This document shows positions 30,877 to 39,686 of a DNA stretch of 64,000 nucleotides, one piece after another. Origin of the DNA: Candidatus Kuenenia stuttgartensis (lineage in GTDB: Bacteria; Planctomycetota; Planctomycetia; Planctomycetales; Planctomycetaceae); assembly GCA_945904015.1 (NCBI GenBank), contig CAMDPK010000007.1, forward strand, positions 18,548-82,547, in the 5' to 3' direction. The position numbers were made by a program, and so were the translations under genes. The notes under the pieces were generated by a model. The model did not search any database and was not told the origin of the DNA. It worked only from the letters and a program-made list of their open reading frames with translations. Positions within the stretch are counted from its first letter, which is position 1. Every line of letters begins with the position of its first letter.

Positions 30877-32217
30877 CTAGCCCAAGACCATTCGCGCGAC
30901 GCTGTAGTAGATCACTCCGCCACTGATATCGACCAGGGCGGCGATCAGCGGATTGGACATCATGGCCGGGTCCATGCCGAGTTTCTTGAACGCCAACGGC
31001 AGTAACGTTCCTGCCATCGAACCCATCCAAACCAGCATGAAGACCGTCATCGCGACGACCATCGCCTTCGACGGATGTTCGAGGAACATCGCTAACAAGA
31101 ATGCCTCGACCATCAGAGCTAGGCCGAGCAGCGTGGCCATCAACAGCTCGCGGCCCAGCAGCCGGATGCAATCCTTTCGCGTGAGCGTTTCGATCGTCAA
31201 CGCGCGGATCACCAGCGTCGCCGATTGCGATCCGCTGTTGCCGCCGCTGGCCAGCACGAGCGGCAGGAACGCGACGGCCCATTCCGCTTCGGTGGCATTT
31301 GGTCGAAAATGCTTGAGCGCGGTCGCCGACAAAAAGCCGGTCGCCAACAGCCCGACTAGCCACACGCCGCGCTTCCAGAGGATTTGCATCACTGGGGTGG
31401 CGAGGTAACTGTCTTCGAGAGGTGACATGGCACCCGCGCGGTACACGTCTTCGGTCGCCTCTTCTTGCAACACGTCGATCACGTCGTCGTGCGTGATGAT
31501 GCCGACTAATCGGTTCTGGTTGTCAGTGACGGGGATCGCGAGGAAGTCGTACTTCGCCATGACTTGAGCGACTTTTTCCTGATCATCATCGACGCGAACG
31601 GCGAAGACGTCTCGCTCCATGATTTCGTCCAGCTTCGCGTTCGGCCGCGCGAGAATCAGCGTGCGCAGGGTCACGAAGCCGTCGAGTTTTCGGTCGTCAT
31701 CCAGAATGTAGATGTAGTAAATCGTCTCGCGATCGGGAGCCTGTCGGCGAAGTTGATCGAGAGCCTCGGCGACAGTGATGTGCTCCGGCAGCGAGGCGTA
31801 GTCGGTCGTCATAATCGACCCGGCGCTGCCGTCGGGATACGACAGCAGACGGCGAATATCGTTGCGCTCGGCCTGGGCCATCAACGGCAGCAGAGCATCG
31901 ACGTGGTCCGGGTCCATTTCTTTGAGCAGGTCCACTCGATCGTCGGGAGCCATCGTCTCGATCAGCTTCGAGAGATGCGGGCGTTCGACGCTTTCGACTA
32001 ACTGCATCTGCCGAGCCGGCTCGAAGTAACCGAAGATTTCCGCTTGCTTCTCGAACGACGCACTGGCGAGAACCGACCAAACCTCGGCTGGCGTGACCTG
32101 ATTCAACACTTCGGAGGACGTGGCGGGATGCAGCGCATCGAGAAACTCGCGCAGCCCGGCGGAGTCGTTGAGTTGGAGCAACTCACGCAGTTCGGGAAGC
32201 AGCAGTTGTCCGAGCAT
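30877..32217 (-). CDS. mgtE: MgtE-type magnesium transporter
   Basis: 446 aa, the usual length. An N-terminal MgtE_N superhelical domain (about 1-130; AQAERNDIRRLLSYPDGSAG at its end) is followed by two CBS domains (about 133-260; TVAEALDQLRRQAPDRETIY and DFLAIPVTDNQNRLVGIITH). The membrane domain runs from about 280 to 446 with GGNSGSQSATLVIRALT, the conserved pore-region motif, and closing ISGGVIYYSVARMVLG. The CBS/N domains sense cytoplasmic Mg2+ and gate the channel in characterised members. No Mg2+-riboswitch is evident upstream. It is the core gene that bounds the accessory island on its right. Confidence 0.97.
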   Translation of the reverse strand: MLGQLLLPELRELLQLNDSAGLREFLDALHPATSSEVLNQVTPAEVWSVLASASFEKQAEIFGYFEPARQMQLVESVERPHLSKLIETMAPDDRVDLLKEMDPDHVDALLPLMAQAERNDIRRLLSYPDGSAGSIMTTDYASLPEHITVAEALDQLRRQAPDRETIYYIYILDDDRKLDGFVTLRTLILARPNAKLDEIMERDVFAVRVDDDQEKVAQVMAKYDFLAIPVTDNQNRLVGIITHDDVIDVLQEEATEDVYRAGAMSPLEDSYLATPVMQILWKRGVWLVGLLATGFLSATALKHFRPNATEAEWAVAFLPLVLASGGNSGSQSATLVIRALTIETLTRKDCIRLLGRELLMATLLGLALMVEAFLLAMFLEHPSKAMVVAMTVFMLVWMGSMAGTLLPLAFKKLGMDPAMMSNPLIAALVDISGGVIYYSVARMVLG

Positions 32218-32229
32218 CGCGGACTCCGT

Positions 32230-32298
32230 CGTTCGTCGTTCCGCCTGAAAGCGGGACTACGAACAAATTCGCCCCGTGGGAAGTCCCGACGGGGCGAA
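32230..32298. repeat. Hairpin pair between rpsI and mgtE
   Basis: Two inverted repeats: gttcgt...acgaac around 32230-32263 and ttcgccccgt...acggggcgaa (32268-32277 with 32289-32298). The second could act as a transcription end for rpsI, but no T-run follows on the minus strand. Confidence 0.6.
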
Positions 32299-32333
32299 GT
32301 GTGAAATGATTCGTAGCCAATCCGCGAAAGCGA

Positions 32334-32870
32334 TCAACGCTTCGAGAATTGGAAGCTGCGGCGAGATTTCTTGTGGCCGTACATTTTTCGTTCAACCATG
32401 CGGCTGTCACGAGTCAGGTAACCGCCGTCCGCCAGTGCTCCGTGCAGCAGCGGGTTCTTGGCCTGCAAGGCACGAGCGATGCCGAGCATCACGGCTTCGG
32501 CCTGTCCTGTCGGACCACCACCGTGAGCGAGCACCGAGACATCGACTTTGCCCACCAGTTCGGTCGCCTTGAGCGGCGCGAGGACCGAGTTGCGGTCTCG
32601 TTCGTTGACGCAGTATTCCGCCAGCGGCCGTCCATTGATCGTGACGATGCCATTGCCGTCCTTCAGTCGCACACGAGCGACCGCTTTCTTGCGACGGCCT
32701 GTCCCCATTGCGACGCCATTCTTGTCGATCTTGCCACGCACCAATTGCGGCAGGCGCGGCTGTATTTCCGCCACGGCGATGGGTGCTCCTCCGGCTTGTC
32801 CCAGTGTCAGGTCGGCAGCCAATTCGGTGGCGACCGGAGCGGCTTCAACTGCTTGTTCTTCGTTTTCCAT
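32334..32870 (-). CDS. rpsI: Ribosomal protein S9
   Basis: 178 aa. The S9 core starts at about residue 56 (GTGRRKKAVARVRLKDGNG), with the usual NGRPLAEYC, GGGPTGQAEAVMLGIARAL and the basic C-terminal tail GHKKSRRSFQFSKR that reaches the ribosomal P site. Typical bacterial S9 is about 130 residues; this one carries an Ala/Glu-rich extension of about 54 residues. A start at Met54/55 (GTGRRKK) would give a standard-length protein, but the longer frame from 32870 has the better start context and such extensions are common in this phylum. It follows rplM, 60 bp downstream, as in most bacteria. Confidence 0.96.
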   Translation of the reverse strand: MENEEQAVEAAPVATELAADLTLGQAGGAPIAVAEIQPRLPQLVRGKIDKNGVAMGTGRRKKAVARVRLKDGNGIVTINGRPLAEYCVNERDRNSVLAPLKATELVGKVDVSVLAHGGGPTGQAEAVMLGIARALQAKNPLLHGALADGGYLTRDSRMVERKMYGHKKSRRSFQFSKR

Positions 32871-32930
32871 GAATCTCGATCCGATGATTTTCTGTCTGTG
32901 AACTGTGCGAAGATGACTGTGCGAGGATGA

Positions 32931-33464
32931 CTACACGAACGTCGGCAACTCGACCGGACATTGAGCTTGATGATCGTGCTTGGGGCCTTTGAAGAGCCTC
33001 AACTTCATGAGCATGTTTCGGCCGAGTTTGGTCTTGGGCAACATGCGTCGGACAGCGTTCATCAAAACGTCATCCGGTTTTTTGGTCAGCCGATCGGCGG
33101 CCGTCATGATCTTGCGACCGCTGGGGAATCCAGAGAACCGCTGATACAGCTTTTGGGCCGTCTTGGTGGTGAAGTACGGAATTGTTGGATGGCTCATCTT
33201 CCGGCCGGTGAATCGCACGCGCTCGACGTTGACGACCACGACATAATCGCCGCTATCGACGTTCGGCGTGTAATCCGGCTTGTGCTTGCCCATCAAAACA
33301 GTGGCGATCTTGGTGGCAAGCCGCCCCACCACTTGTCCGTCGGCATCGACGGCGAACCATTTTTTGGTGCTGGGGGCAGCCTGTTCGACGGTCAATGCGA
33401 ATGATTGATGGTTCGCGGTTTTGCGTCGCTTGATCGACGGAATCTTACGAGTCTCGGTAGTCAC
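32931..33464 (-). CDS. rplM: Ribosomal protein L13
   Basis: 177 aa. Core signatures are WFAVDADGQVVGRLATKIAT, GDYVVVVNVERVRFTGRKMS and VRRMLPKTKLGRNMLMKLRL. Usual length is about 142, so this copy has an N-terminal basic extension of about 32 residues (IPSIKRRKTANHQ) and a short C-terminal tail after FKGPKHDH. It forms the rplM-rpsI operon with the S9 gene. About 390 bp separates it from the divergent sat gene. Confidence 0.96.
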   Translation of the reverse strand: MTTETRKIPSIKRRKTANHQSFALTVEQAAPSTKKWFAVDADGQVVGRLATKIATVLMGKHKPDYTPNVDSGDYVVVVNVERVRFTGRKMSHPTIPYFTTKTAQKLYQRFSGFPSGRKIMTAADRLTKKPDDVLMNAVRRMLPKTKLGRNMLMKLRLFKGPKHDHQAQCPVELPTFV

Positions 33465-33856
33465 GGATAGTCCTCGAAAATCTCAACGCATCAGGTCGCC
33501 ATCGGCCAGAGTTTTGGACGACAATTTGTCCCAAGCCGGGCGTAAGAACGCGGCAAAGTAGCGACTGGCCACAGCCAGTTCAACCTCGCCGTCCGTCTTT
33601 CAACGACGAGGTTGCGAAGGAGGTGCCTGGCATCCCTCCGACTCGTGACGCGGCGGTCGCGCGATCGGGTTGACGCCCGCGGCGGCGTTCCCCTACTGTC
33701 CGCCCCGCTTTGACGCGGTCAGAACGCCCCGTTCGAACGGGGGTCTGTTCTCCGCGTTTTGTCGAGCCGATTTGGGCGGATCGCAGACGGACGCGATCGC
33801 TCGGCCCGGTGAATCCTTGGTCCAAACGTGGCCGCATTTTTGAGGTGACTCTCGCA
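33465..33856. promoter_or_regulatory. Divergent rplM/sat promoter region with hairpins
   Basis: About 390 bp without a gene. It contains a perfect 16-bp palindrome (ccccgttcgaacgggg, 33727-33742) and an inverted repeat caacctcg...cgaggttg near 33581-33614. Either could be a leader structure of rplM-rpsI or an operator for sat, but no known class is recognisable. Confidence 0.4.
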
Positions 33857-35116
33857 ATGGCTGATCTGATTCTCCCGCATGGTGGTCTGTCCGAGCCGGT
33901 GTGCCGGACCGTCTCGAACGACGAAATCGCGAGCTTCCAAGTCGAAGCCGCCTCGCTTCCCAAAGTCCCCGTGTCGAGCGGCGATTTGTCGACCGTTTAT
34001 CGCTTCGGAGACGGCACGCTCAGTCCGCTGACCGGGCCGATGAATTCGGCAACCTTTAATCGCGTACTCGACGAGTCGGTCATCGAGCACAACGGCAAGC
34101 TCTTCGCCTGGACGATTCCGATTTCGTTCCCGATCACCGCTGATCTCGCCAAAACGATCAAGGCGGGACAGAAGGTCGCTCTCACGAATCCGGCCGGAGA
34201 AGTGGTCGCGACGCTCGACGTGAACGACGTCTTCGCCTGGCCGAAGCTGAAATATCTCCAGTCGGTTTATCTGACGAATCGCATCGACCATCCCGGCGCG
34301 GACATGGTCATCAAGGGCGAGGCCGACAAGTCACATCTGATCGGCGGCGAGATTCGCGTTCTGCCGCAGCCGAAGAATCCGTCGTTCGGAAAGTACGTGC
34401 TCACGCCGCGCGAAGTTCGGAAGCAGCTCGTCGAGAAAGGCTGGAACGCCGTCGTGGCGTTTCAGACTCGCAATCCGCTGCACCGTGCTCACGAGTACGC
34501 ACTGGTTTACGGACTCGAAACGCTGCTGCGTGAAGGCTTCAACGCCGGAGCGTGCTTGAACCCGCTGATTGGCGAAGTCAAAGGGGACGACGTCAATGCC
34601 GAGATTCGGATGCAGACCTACGAAAAACTGATCACCGATCGCTCGCTCGGCGACGGCGACAGCGACCAATCGCTGTGGGGGCCGCGCAACGAATCCGTGC
34701 CGGATCGCGTTGTGCTCCTCGGACTCGACATCAAGATGTTCTACGGCGGGCCGAAAGAAGCTGTCATGCACGGCATCTATCGCCAGAACATGGGCTACAC
34801 GCACATCGTCATCGGCCGCAAACACGCCGACGCCCCGTACGCCAACGGCGAGTCGATCTGGGGCGACTTCGATGCTCAAGAGATTTTCAAAAAGCTCGGC
34901 GGTGATCTGAAGATCAAGACGGTCAACGTCGGCTTCGCAGCGTACTACGAATCGGCAGGCCGAGTTGATCTGATGGAACGTCACAAAGACGAGAAGCCCT
35001 GGTCGATCAGTGGCAAAGACATTCGAGCCACGTTGCAGAAGGGCGAACTGGTTGACAGCCGCATCATGCGTCCCAGCACCAGCAAAATTCTCGGCGCGGC
35101 GATGAAGGTCGGATAG
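33857..35116 (+). CDS. sat: ATP sulfurylase (sulfate adenylyltransferase)
   Basis: 419 aa from the ATG at 33857 (GAGGTG upstream); an open frame further upstream has no good start. The catalytic motifs are present: [14 protein letters not shown] (RNP and HxxH) near 203-216, [22 protein letters not shown] substrate loop, [17 protein letters not shown] and the closing [13 protein letters not shown]. The enzyme makes adenosine 5'-phosphosulfate from ATP and sulfate, the first step of assimilatory sulfate reduction and of the sulfonation pathway. No cys neighbour is in the window, so it stands alone. A terminator-like hairpin follows. Confidence 0.97.
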   Translation: MADLILPHGGLSEPVCRTVSNDEIASFQVEAASLPKVPVSSGDLSTVYRFGDGTLSPLTGPMNSATFNRVLDESVIEHNGKLFAWTIPISFPITADLAKTIKAGQKVALTNPAGEVVATLDVNDVFAWPKLKYLQSVYLTNRIDHPGADMVIKGEADKSHLIGGEIRVLPQPKNPSFGKYVLTPREVRKQLVEKGWNAVVAFQTRNPLHRAHEYALVYGLETLLREGFNAGACLNPLIGEVKGDDVNAEIRMQTYEKLITDRSLGDGDSDQSLWGPRNESVPDRVVLLGLDIKMFYGGPKEAVMHGIYRQNMGYTHIVIGRKHADAPYANGESIWGDFDAQEIFKKLGGDLKIKTVNVGFAAYYESAGRVDLMERHKDEKPWSISGKDIRATLQKGELVDSRIMRPSTSKILGAAMKVG

Positions 35117-35120
35117 TCGC

Positions 35121-35192
35121 GTAGGTTGGGCACTCTTGCCCGACTTTGGACGCTCACTCGACCATGAGGACGGACAAGAGTGTCCATCCTAC
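35121..35192. repeat. Palindromic element downstream of sat
   Basis: Arms gtaggttgggcactcttgcc and the inverse of gtaggatggacactcttgtcc. Its outer arm matches those of the elements at 15164 and 37551. Confidence 0.88.
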
Positions 35193-35202
35193 GAGTTCAT
35201 TG

Positions 35203-35237
35203 GCCCGGCTCGCCCAACGCGAGTCGGGCTTTTTTGT
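35203..35237 (+). terminator. Rho-independent terminator after sat
   Basis: Stem gcccggctcgc / gcgagtcgggc (one G-U pair) with a short loop, followed by a run of T (ctttttt). It separates sat from the glutamate dehydrogenase gene. Confidence 0.8.
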
Positions 35238-35333
35238 CGCTTGCGCGACTGCTTGTCGCGAACGAGAGCACTCGCCAGACTCCCTCGCGTCCTGCGACAA
35301 ATCGACGAGTGAATCGCTCACACCGGGGGACTC

Positions 35334-36563
35334 ATGAACGCGCTCGAGACCGTCAATCGCTACGTCACCGAAGCGGCCACCACCCTCAAGCTCGACGACG
35401 CTTTGATGTCGTTTCTGCTGACGCCTGACCGGCAATTGCGAGTCGAGATTCCGATCATCCGCGACAACGGCAAGCTGCAAGTTTTCATCGGCTATCGCAT
35501 CCAACACAACGATTCGCGCGGGCCATTCAAAGGCGGACTGCGGTATCACCCGGAGGTCACCGACTCGGAAGTTTGTGCGCTGGCGTCGCTGATGACGTGG
35601 AAAACAGCAATCGTCGATGTCCCGTTCGGCGGAGCGAAAGGAGGCATTCAAGTCGATACGAAGACGCTCTCGCAGTTGGAACTCGAACGGCTGACGCGGC
35701 GGTTCACTGACATCATCGACCCGATCATCGGCCCGAACATCGACATCCCCGCCCCGGACGTCGCGACCAACGAGCAGACGATGGCCTGGATCATGGACCA
35801 ATACTCGCGGCGTCACGGCTACACGCCAGCGATTGTCACGGGCAAACCGGTTTCGCTGGGCGGCTCGGAAGGCCGCGGAGCCGCAACGGGCTTGGGTGTG
35901 GCTTTCGCGACCCGCGAGGCGTGCCAATCTTTTGGGATCGAACTGCGAGGAGCGCGAGTCGTCATTCAAGGTTTTGGAAAAGTCGGAACGCACACCGCAA
36001 CCTCGCTACGCGACATGGGGGCCAAAATCATCGGCATCAGCGACGTGTCTGGCGGCGTCGTCAACACGAGCGGAATCGATCTCACCGAAGCGTTGCGACT
36101 GCAAGCCGCGAGTGGCTCGATTCAAGGGTTGACGGACGGTACGGCAGTCTCGAACGCCGAATTGCTCGCGACCGAATGTGAAATAATGATCCCCGCCGCT
36201 CTCGAGGATGTGTTCACCGAGCAGAACGCCGACACGGTCAAAACCAAACTGATCGTCGAAGGGGCGAACGCTCCGACAACCTTCGAGGCCGACCGGATCT
36301 TCGAGCAGCGTGGCATTCACATCGTCCCCGACATCCTGGCGAACGCCGGTGGCGTGACCGTCAGTTATTTCGAATGGGTGCAAAACCTCCAGCAATTCCG
36401 CTGGGAGTTGTCCGAAGTCAATCAGCGTCTCGAACGCCGCATGGTCCAAGGCTTCCAGTCGATCAAAGCCAAAGCGGAAGAGCATCGCACGACGCTCCGC
36501 CGCGGTGCGTTCCTTTTGGCCCTTGATCGAGTCGCCGAAGCGACGCGACTGCGCGGTTTTTGA
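35334..36563 (+). CDS. gdhA: Glu/Leu/Phe/Val dehydrogenase family, probable glutamate dehydrogenase
   Basis: 409 aa. The N-terminal dimerisation/catalytic domain has the substrate-binding KGGLRYHPEVTDSEV and the active-site PFGGAKGGIQV, and the second domain a Rossmann loop VVIQGFGKVGTHTA. This set is typical of NAD(P)-dependent glutamate dehydrogenases that interconvert glutamate with 2-oxoglutarate and ammonia; the Leu/Phe subfamilies share the fold but are shorter. The cofactor cannot be read with certainty. It is followed 14 bp later by a Gfo/Idh/MocA gene, so the two are probably one transcript. Confidence 0.93.
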   Translation: MNALETVNRYVTEAATTLKLDDALMSFLLTPDRQLRVEIPIIRDNGKLQVFIGYRIQHNDSRGPFKGGLRYHPEVTDSEVCALASLMTWKTAIVDVPFGGAKGGIQVDTKTLSQLELERLTRRFTDIIDPIIGPNIDIPAPDVATNEQTMAWIMDQYSRRHGYTPAIVTGKPVSLGGSEGRGAATGLGVAFATREACQSFGIELRGARVVIQGFGKVGTHTATSLRDMGAKIIGISDVSGGVVNTSGIDLTEALRLQAASGSIQGLTDGTAVSNAELLATECEIMIPAALEDVFTEQNADTVKTKLIVEGANAPTTFEADRIFEQRGIHIVPDILANAGGVTVSYFEWVQNLQQFRWELSEVNQRLERRMVQGFQSIKAKAEEHRTTLRRGAFLLALDRVAEATRLRGF

Positions 36564-36576
36564 GATTGGAGTCCGC

Positions 36577-37554
36577 ATGAAAATCAAATATGGCCAAATC
36601 GGAGTCGGGCACGCTCACGCCAGCAAGATGTCGGTCTATCGGCAGTCCGCCGATTGGGAAGTCATCGGCGTTGCTGAGCCAGATGCCAAGTTGCGCGAGC
36701 AGGCGGAACGCGATCCGATTTATCGCGGCCTGAAATTCATGACGAAAGAAGAGCTGCTCAACACGCCTGGACTGCAAGTAGTCGGCGTCGAGACGCACGT
36801 TCGCGACGCGCTCAACTCGGCCGGAGAGTGCATCGCGGCCGGCAAGCACATTCATCTCGACAAGCCGGCCGGCGAGTCGCTGCCGCAATTCAAACAGCTG
36901 CTCGACGACGCCGCGAAAAAGCACCTCGTCGTTCAAATGGGCTACATGTTTCGGTACAGCCCGGCCGTGCTGATGCTCCGTGAGTTCCTCAAAAACGGAT
37001 GGCTCGGCGAGGTTTTCGAGATTCACACGCTGATGAGCAAAGTCGTGCCCAACGGCGATCGACTGAAGCTGGCGGAGTATCCCGGCGGGATCATGTTCGA
37101 GCTGGCCTGTCACGTCATCGACTTGGTCATCGGAGTGCTCGGCAAGCCGGACCAAGTGCATTCGTTCGCTCGCAAGGTGGGACCGCAAGACGACAAGCAC
37201 CTGGACAACATGCTGGCCGTCTTCGAGTACCCGAAGGCGATTGCCTCGGTCAAAGCTAGTTCGGTCGAGATCGACGGCGGTGACCGTCGGCACTTCGTCG
37301 TCTGCGGCACACAAGGGACGTTTCACATTCAACCGCTCGATGCGCCGAATGTGCGGTTCACGCTCAATCAGCCGCGCGGCAAGTACGGCAAGGGCTATCA
37401 AGACGTCCGCTTTGGAAACTACCCGCGCTACGTCGGCGACGCGGCCGATCTCGCCAAGATCGTCCGTAACGAGAAGGCGGCCGATTATTCCTACGACCAT
37501 GACTTGAATGTGCAGGAAGCCGTCTTGAAGGCGAGCGGCCAAAAGACCTCGTAG
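36577..37554 (+). CDS. Gfo/Idh/MocA family oxidoreductase
   Basis: 325 aa from the ATG at 36577. The Rossmann start is IKYGQIGVGHAHASKMSV, then WEVIGVAEPDAKLRE; the conserved lysine motif is HIHLDKPAGESLPQF (D-K-P), and the C-terminal part reads VVQMGYMFRYSP, GIMFELACHVIDLVIGVLGK. No signal peptide, so it is cytoplasmic. Family members oxidise or reduce sugars and inositols with NAD(P)H; a substrate cannot be named. The following RbsD/FucU gene also points to sugar metabolism. The stop codon TAG lies inside a palindromic repeat. Confidence 0.92.
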   Translation: MKIKYGQIGVGHAHASKMSVYRQSADWEVIGVAEPDAKLREQAERDPIYRGLKFMTKEELLNTPGLQVVGVETHVRDALNSAGECIAAGKHIHLDKPAGESLPQFKQLLDDAAKKHLVVQMGYMFRYSPAVLMLREFLKNGWLGEVFEIHTLMSKVVPNGDRLKLAEYPGGIMFELACHVIDLVIGVLGKPDQVHSFARKVGPQDDKHLDNMLAVFEYPKAIASVKASSVEIDGGDRRHFVVCGTQGTFHIQPLDAPNVRFTLNQPRGKYGKGYQDVRFGNYPRYVGDAADLAKIVRNEKAADYSYDHDLNVQEAVLKASGQKTS

Positions 37555-37631
37555 GATGGGCACTCTTGCCCGTCCCATGTTCGGTCTCCGAATTCGCATC
37601 GAAGAGGGACGGCCAAGAGTGGCCATCCTCC
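37551..37631. repeat. Palindromic element that provides a stop codon
   Basis: Arms gtaggatgggcactcttgcc and the inverse of gaggatggccactcttggcc. The TAG of the Gfo/Idh/MocA gene is formed from the first bases of this element. Confidence 0.88.
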
Positions 37632-37646
37632 AATTGAAAGTCCTCC

Positions 37647-38093
37647 ATGCTGAAGCACACTCTGATTCATCCAGAAATTACCGCCATCCTCGCTCGTGCC
37701 GGGCATCATTCCAAAGTGCTGATCGCCGACGGCAATTATCCGGCGTCGAACACACTCGGCCCGAACGCGCAGCTTGTCAGTTTGAATCTCGCTCCGGGCA
37801 TCGTCACATGCACGCAGGTTCTGGAAGCATTGCTCACCGCGCTGCCGATCGAGGCCGCGAACACGATGGGCATTCCGGCCGATGACCCGTACGCGCTGGC
37901 TGGCGATCCACCGATTTGGGCCGAGTACCGTTCGATTCTGTCCGGTGCGGGACTGTCGATTCCGTTGCAGCCGATTCCGAAGTGGGATTTCTACGACGCG
38001 GTGGCTTCGCGCGATCATGTGCTGACGATTCAAACCGCCGACCAACGCTTGTGGGCCAATCTGCTGCTGACCATCGGTGTGCGTCAGCCGTAG
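37647..38093 (+). CDS. RbsD/FucU family sugar mutarotase/pyranase
   Basis: 148 aa, usual size. Signature segments are LKHTLIHPEITAILARAGHH, then VLIADGNYPASNT near 30-42 (with the catalytic-type His/Asp pattern of the family) and the C-terminal FYDAVASRDHVLTIQTADQR. Members convert the ring or anomeric forms of ribose or fucose. The two subfamilies cannot be told apart with confidence here. It follows the sugar-oxidoreductase-like gene by about 90 bp, separated only by a repeat. Confidence 0.92.
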   Translation: MLKHTLIHPEITAILARAGHHSKVLIADGNYPASNTLGPNAQLVSLNLAPGIVTCTQVLEALLTALPIEAANTMGIPADDPYALAGDPPIWAEYRSILSGAGLSIPLQPIPKWDFYDAVASRDHVLTIQTADQRLWANLLLTIGVRQP

Positions 38094-38104
38094 TCGTTGA
38101 GTTC

Positions 38105-38317
38105 TCACAACTCGTCGCGGCGTTGTTCCAGCTTCTCGGCCTCTTCCGCTAACTGCAGCGGGCCGAGTGGTTCCTCGATCGCGTACTTGCCGTCGAACCA
38201 GCGGAAGAAATCGACGCGCCGGCAACGCTCGCTGCAAAATGGCAGGAACTCCGACTGGCGAGCGACCTCGCCCGCGATCGTCTTTTTGCAAATCGGACAC
38301 TGCGGCAGCTTGATCAT
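38105..38317 (-). CDS. yacG: DNA gyrase inhibitor YacG-like zinc protein
   Basis: 70 aa. A Cys4 zinc site is clear: CPICKKTIAG and FCSERCRRVDFFRWF, followed by the conserved GKYAIEEPL. Characterised YacG binds GyrB and inhibits gyrase. The ATG overlaps the stop of the upstream ligase gene (four bases), so the two are co-translated. It is convergent with the RbsD/FucU gene. Confidence 0.93.
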   Translation of the reverse strand: MIKLPQCPICKKTIAGEVARQSEFLPFCSERCRRVDFFRWFDGKYAIEEPLGPLQLAEEAEKLEQRRDEL

Positions 38318-39660
38318 GAAGTTGTTCCCTTCCGACGTCGCATCCGCTGGGACTTCAGCTCCGACCTCGGCAAGCTGAGCGGCGGGACAGCGACGATCTC
38401 CGGCCGGAAATGCAAACGGTCGTGAATCGCCGCGGCGATGCGTTCGGCCAAGAGCGCGAACAGTTTCAGTTCGTTTTCGGAGTTCGAGAGACCAACGGTC
38501 GTCTCGATGTCGATTCGCAGTTGCGTCATCGAATCGCGAGTCACCGCTTCGAATTGGTACTCGATGACCTCCGGGAACTCGCGCAGGATCGCTTCGACCG
38601 CCGTCGGAAACACGTTGTTGCCGCGGATGGTCAGCATGTCATCGACGCGGCCGAGGATTCCACCTTTCAGCCGCATGAGTTGCCGTCCGCACGGGCACGG
38701 CTGCGGATCGAGTTCCACGATGTCGCCAGTACGGTAGCGGATCATCGGCGAACCAACGCGACCAAGATTCGTGATGACGAGTTCGCCACGAATGGGCGCG
38801 GTCGTGTCCTTCAAATCGAACGCCTGCTCGGTCGCCGAGTCGATGATCTCGGCGATGCACTCGGTTTCGAGGATGTGCAAACCGCCGGGATTTTCGACGC
38901 ACTCCGCCGCGAGCGGGCCGACTTCGGTCATGCCCCAATGGTCGATGACACGCGCTCCCCAACCGGCTTCGATCTTGTGCCGGATCGATGTGATACTCCC
39001 GCCCGGTTCCCCGGCCACGATTAACAGTCGCACGGACTTCAGCATCTCGGAGGCGGTCGAATTCCCAGGCTGCTTCGCCAAATCGGCGGCGACTTCAGCG
39101 AGCCGCAAGGCGTACGTCGGCGTGCAGCAGACGACGGTCGCTTGATTCTCTTCGATGAACTTCAGTCGCGCTTCGGTCGACATTCCCCCCGCAGGCAAAC
39201 AGAGCCGGCCCATTCGAGCCGCTCCTTCAAACGCCGCCCAGAAACCGAGGAACGGTCCAAACGAAAACGGAAACGCCAAGCGATCGTCCGCTCGCAGCCC
39301 GACCAACTCAAAGATTTGTTCCCAACAGCCCAGCATCCACTGCCACGACTCCGGCGTGTCGAGCCACCGCAGCGGCTGACCGGTCGTGCCGGAGGTCTGA
39401 CAAAATCGCGAATACGATCCGACTTCAAACGTCAGGTTCGAGCCATACGGCGGATGAGCCTTGTGGTCCTCGACGAGTTCGGCCTTCGTGGTCAGCGGCA
39501 ACTTGGAAAGATCAGCTTTCGTCAGATCGACTCCGGCCGCTTGCCACTTCAATTGCCAAAAACGATTCGACGCCCCGACCGTTCGCAGCAGTTCGCGTAG
39601 TCGCTCTTGCTGCCGCGCTCGGATTATCTCACTTTGCACTTTGCACTCTGCACTTTGCAC
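38314..39660 (-). CDS. Phenylacetate-CoA-ligase-like AMP-forming enzyme
   Basis: 448 aa. The adenylate-forming motif FCQTSGTTGQPLRWL lies near 83-97, and later motifs are HWGMTEVGPLAAECV, MIRYRTGDIVELDPQPCPCG and LKGGILGRVDDMLTIRGNNV. The closing SQRMRRRKG contains the last lysine region. This matches PaaK-type CoA ligases (aryl-acetate or related acid plus CoA and ATP to the acyl-CoA); the actual acid is unknown. The GTG start is itself inside a seven-base tandem repeat (39622-39668), so the true N-terminus is uncertain and Met/Val codons a few residues later are possible. It is 26 bp downstream of the sorbosone-dehydrogenase-like gene. Confidence 0.88.
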   Translation of the reverse strand: MQSAECKVQSEIIRARQQERLRELLRTVGASNRFWQLKWQAAGVDLTKADLSKLPLTTKAELVEDHKAHPPYGSNLTFEVGSYSRFCQTSGTTGQPLRWLDTPESWQWMLGCWEQIFELVGLRADDRLAFPFSFGPFLGFWAAFEGAARMGRLCLPAGGMSTEARLKFIEENQATVVCCTPTYALRLAEVAADLAKQPGNSTASEMLKSVRLLIVAGEPGGSITSIRHKIEAGWGARVIDHWGMTEVGPLAAECVENPGGLHILETECIAEIIDSATEQAFDLKDTTAPIRGELVITNLGRVGSPMIRYRTGDIVELDPQPCPCGRQLMRLKGGILGRVDDMLTIRGNNVFPTAVEAILREFPEVIEYQFEAVTRDSMTQLRIDIETTVGLSNSENELKLFALLAERIAAAIHDRLHFRPEIVAVPPLSLPRSELKSQRMRRRKGTTS

Positions 39661-39668
39661 TTTGCACT
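39622..39668. repeat. Heptanucleotide tandem repeat at a start codon
   Basis: Degenerate seven-base units (tgcaaag / tgcagag on the minus strand) repeat about six times across the start of the ligase gene. Confidence 0.85.
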
Positions 39669-39686
39669 CTCACGGTCTCGATGAGA

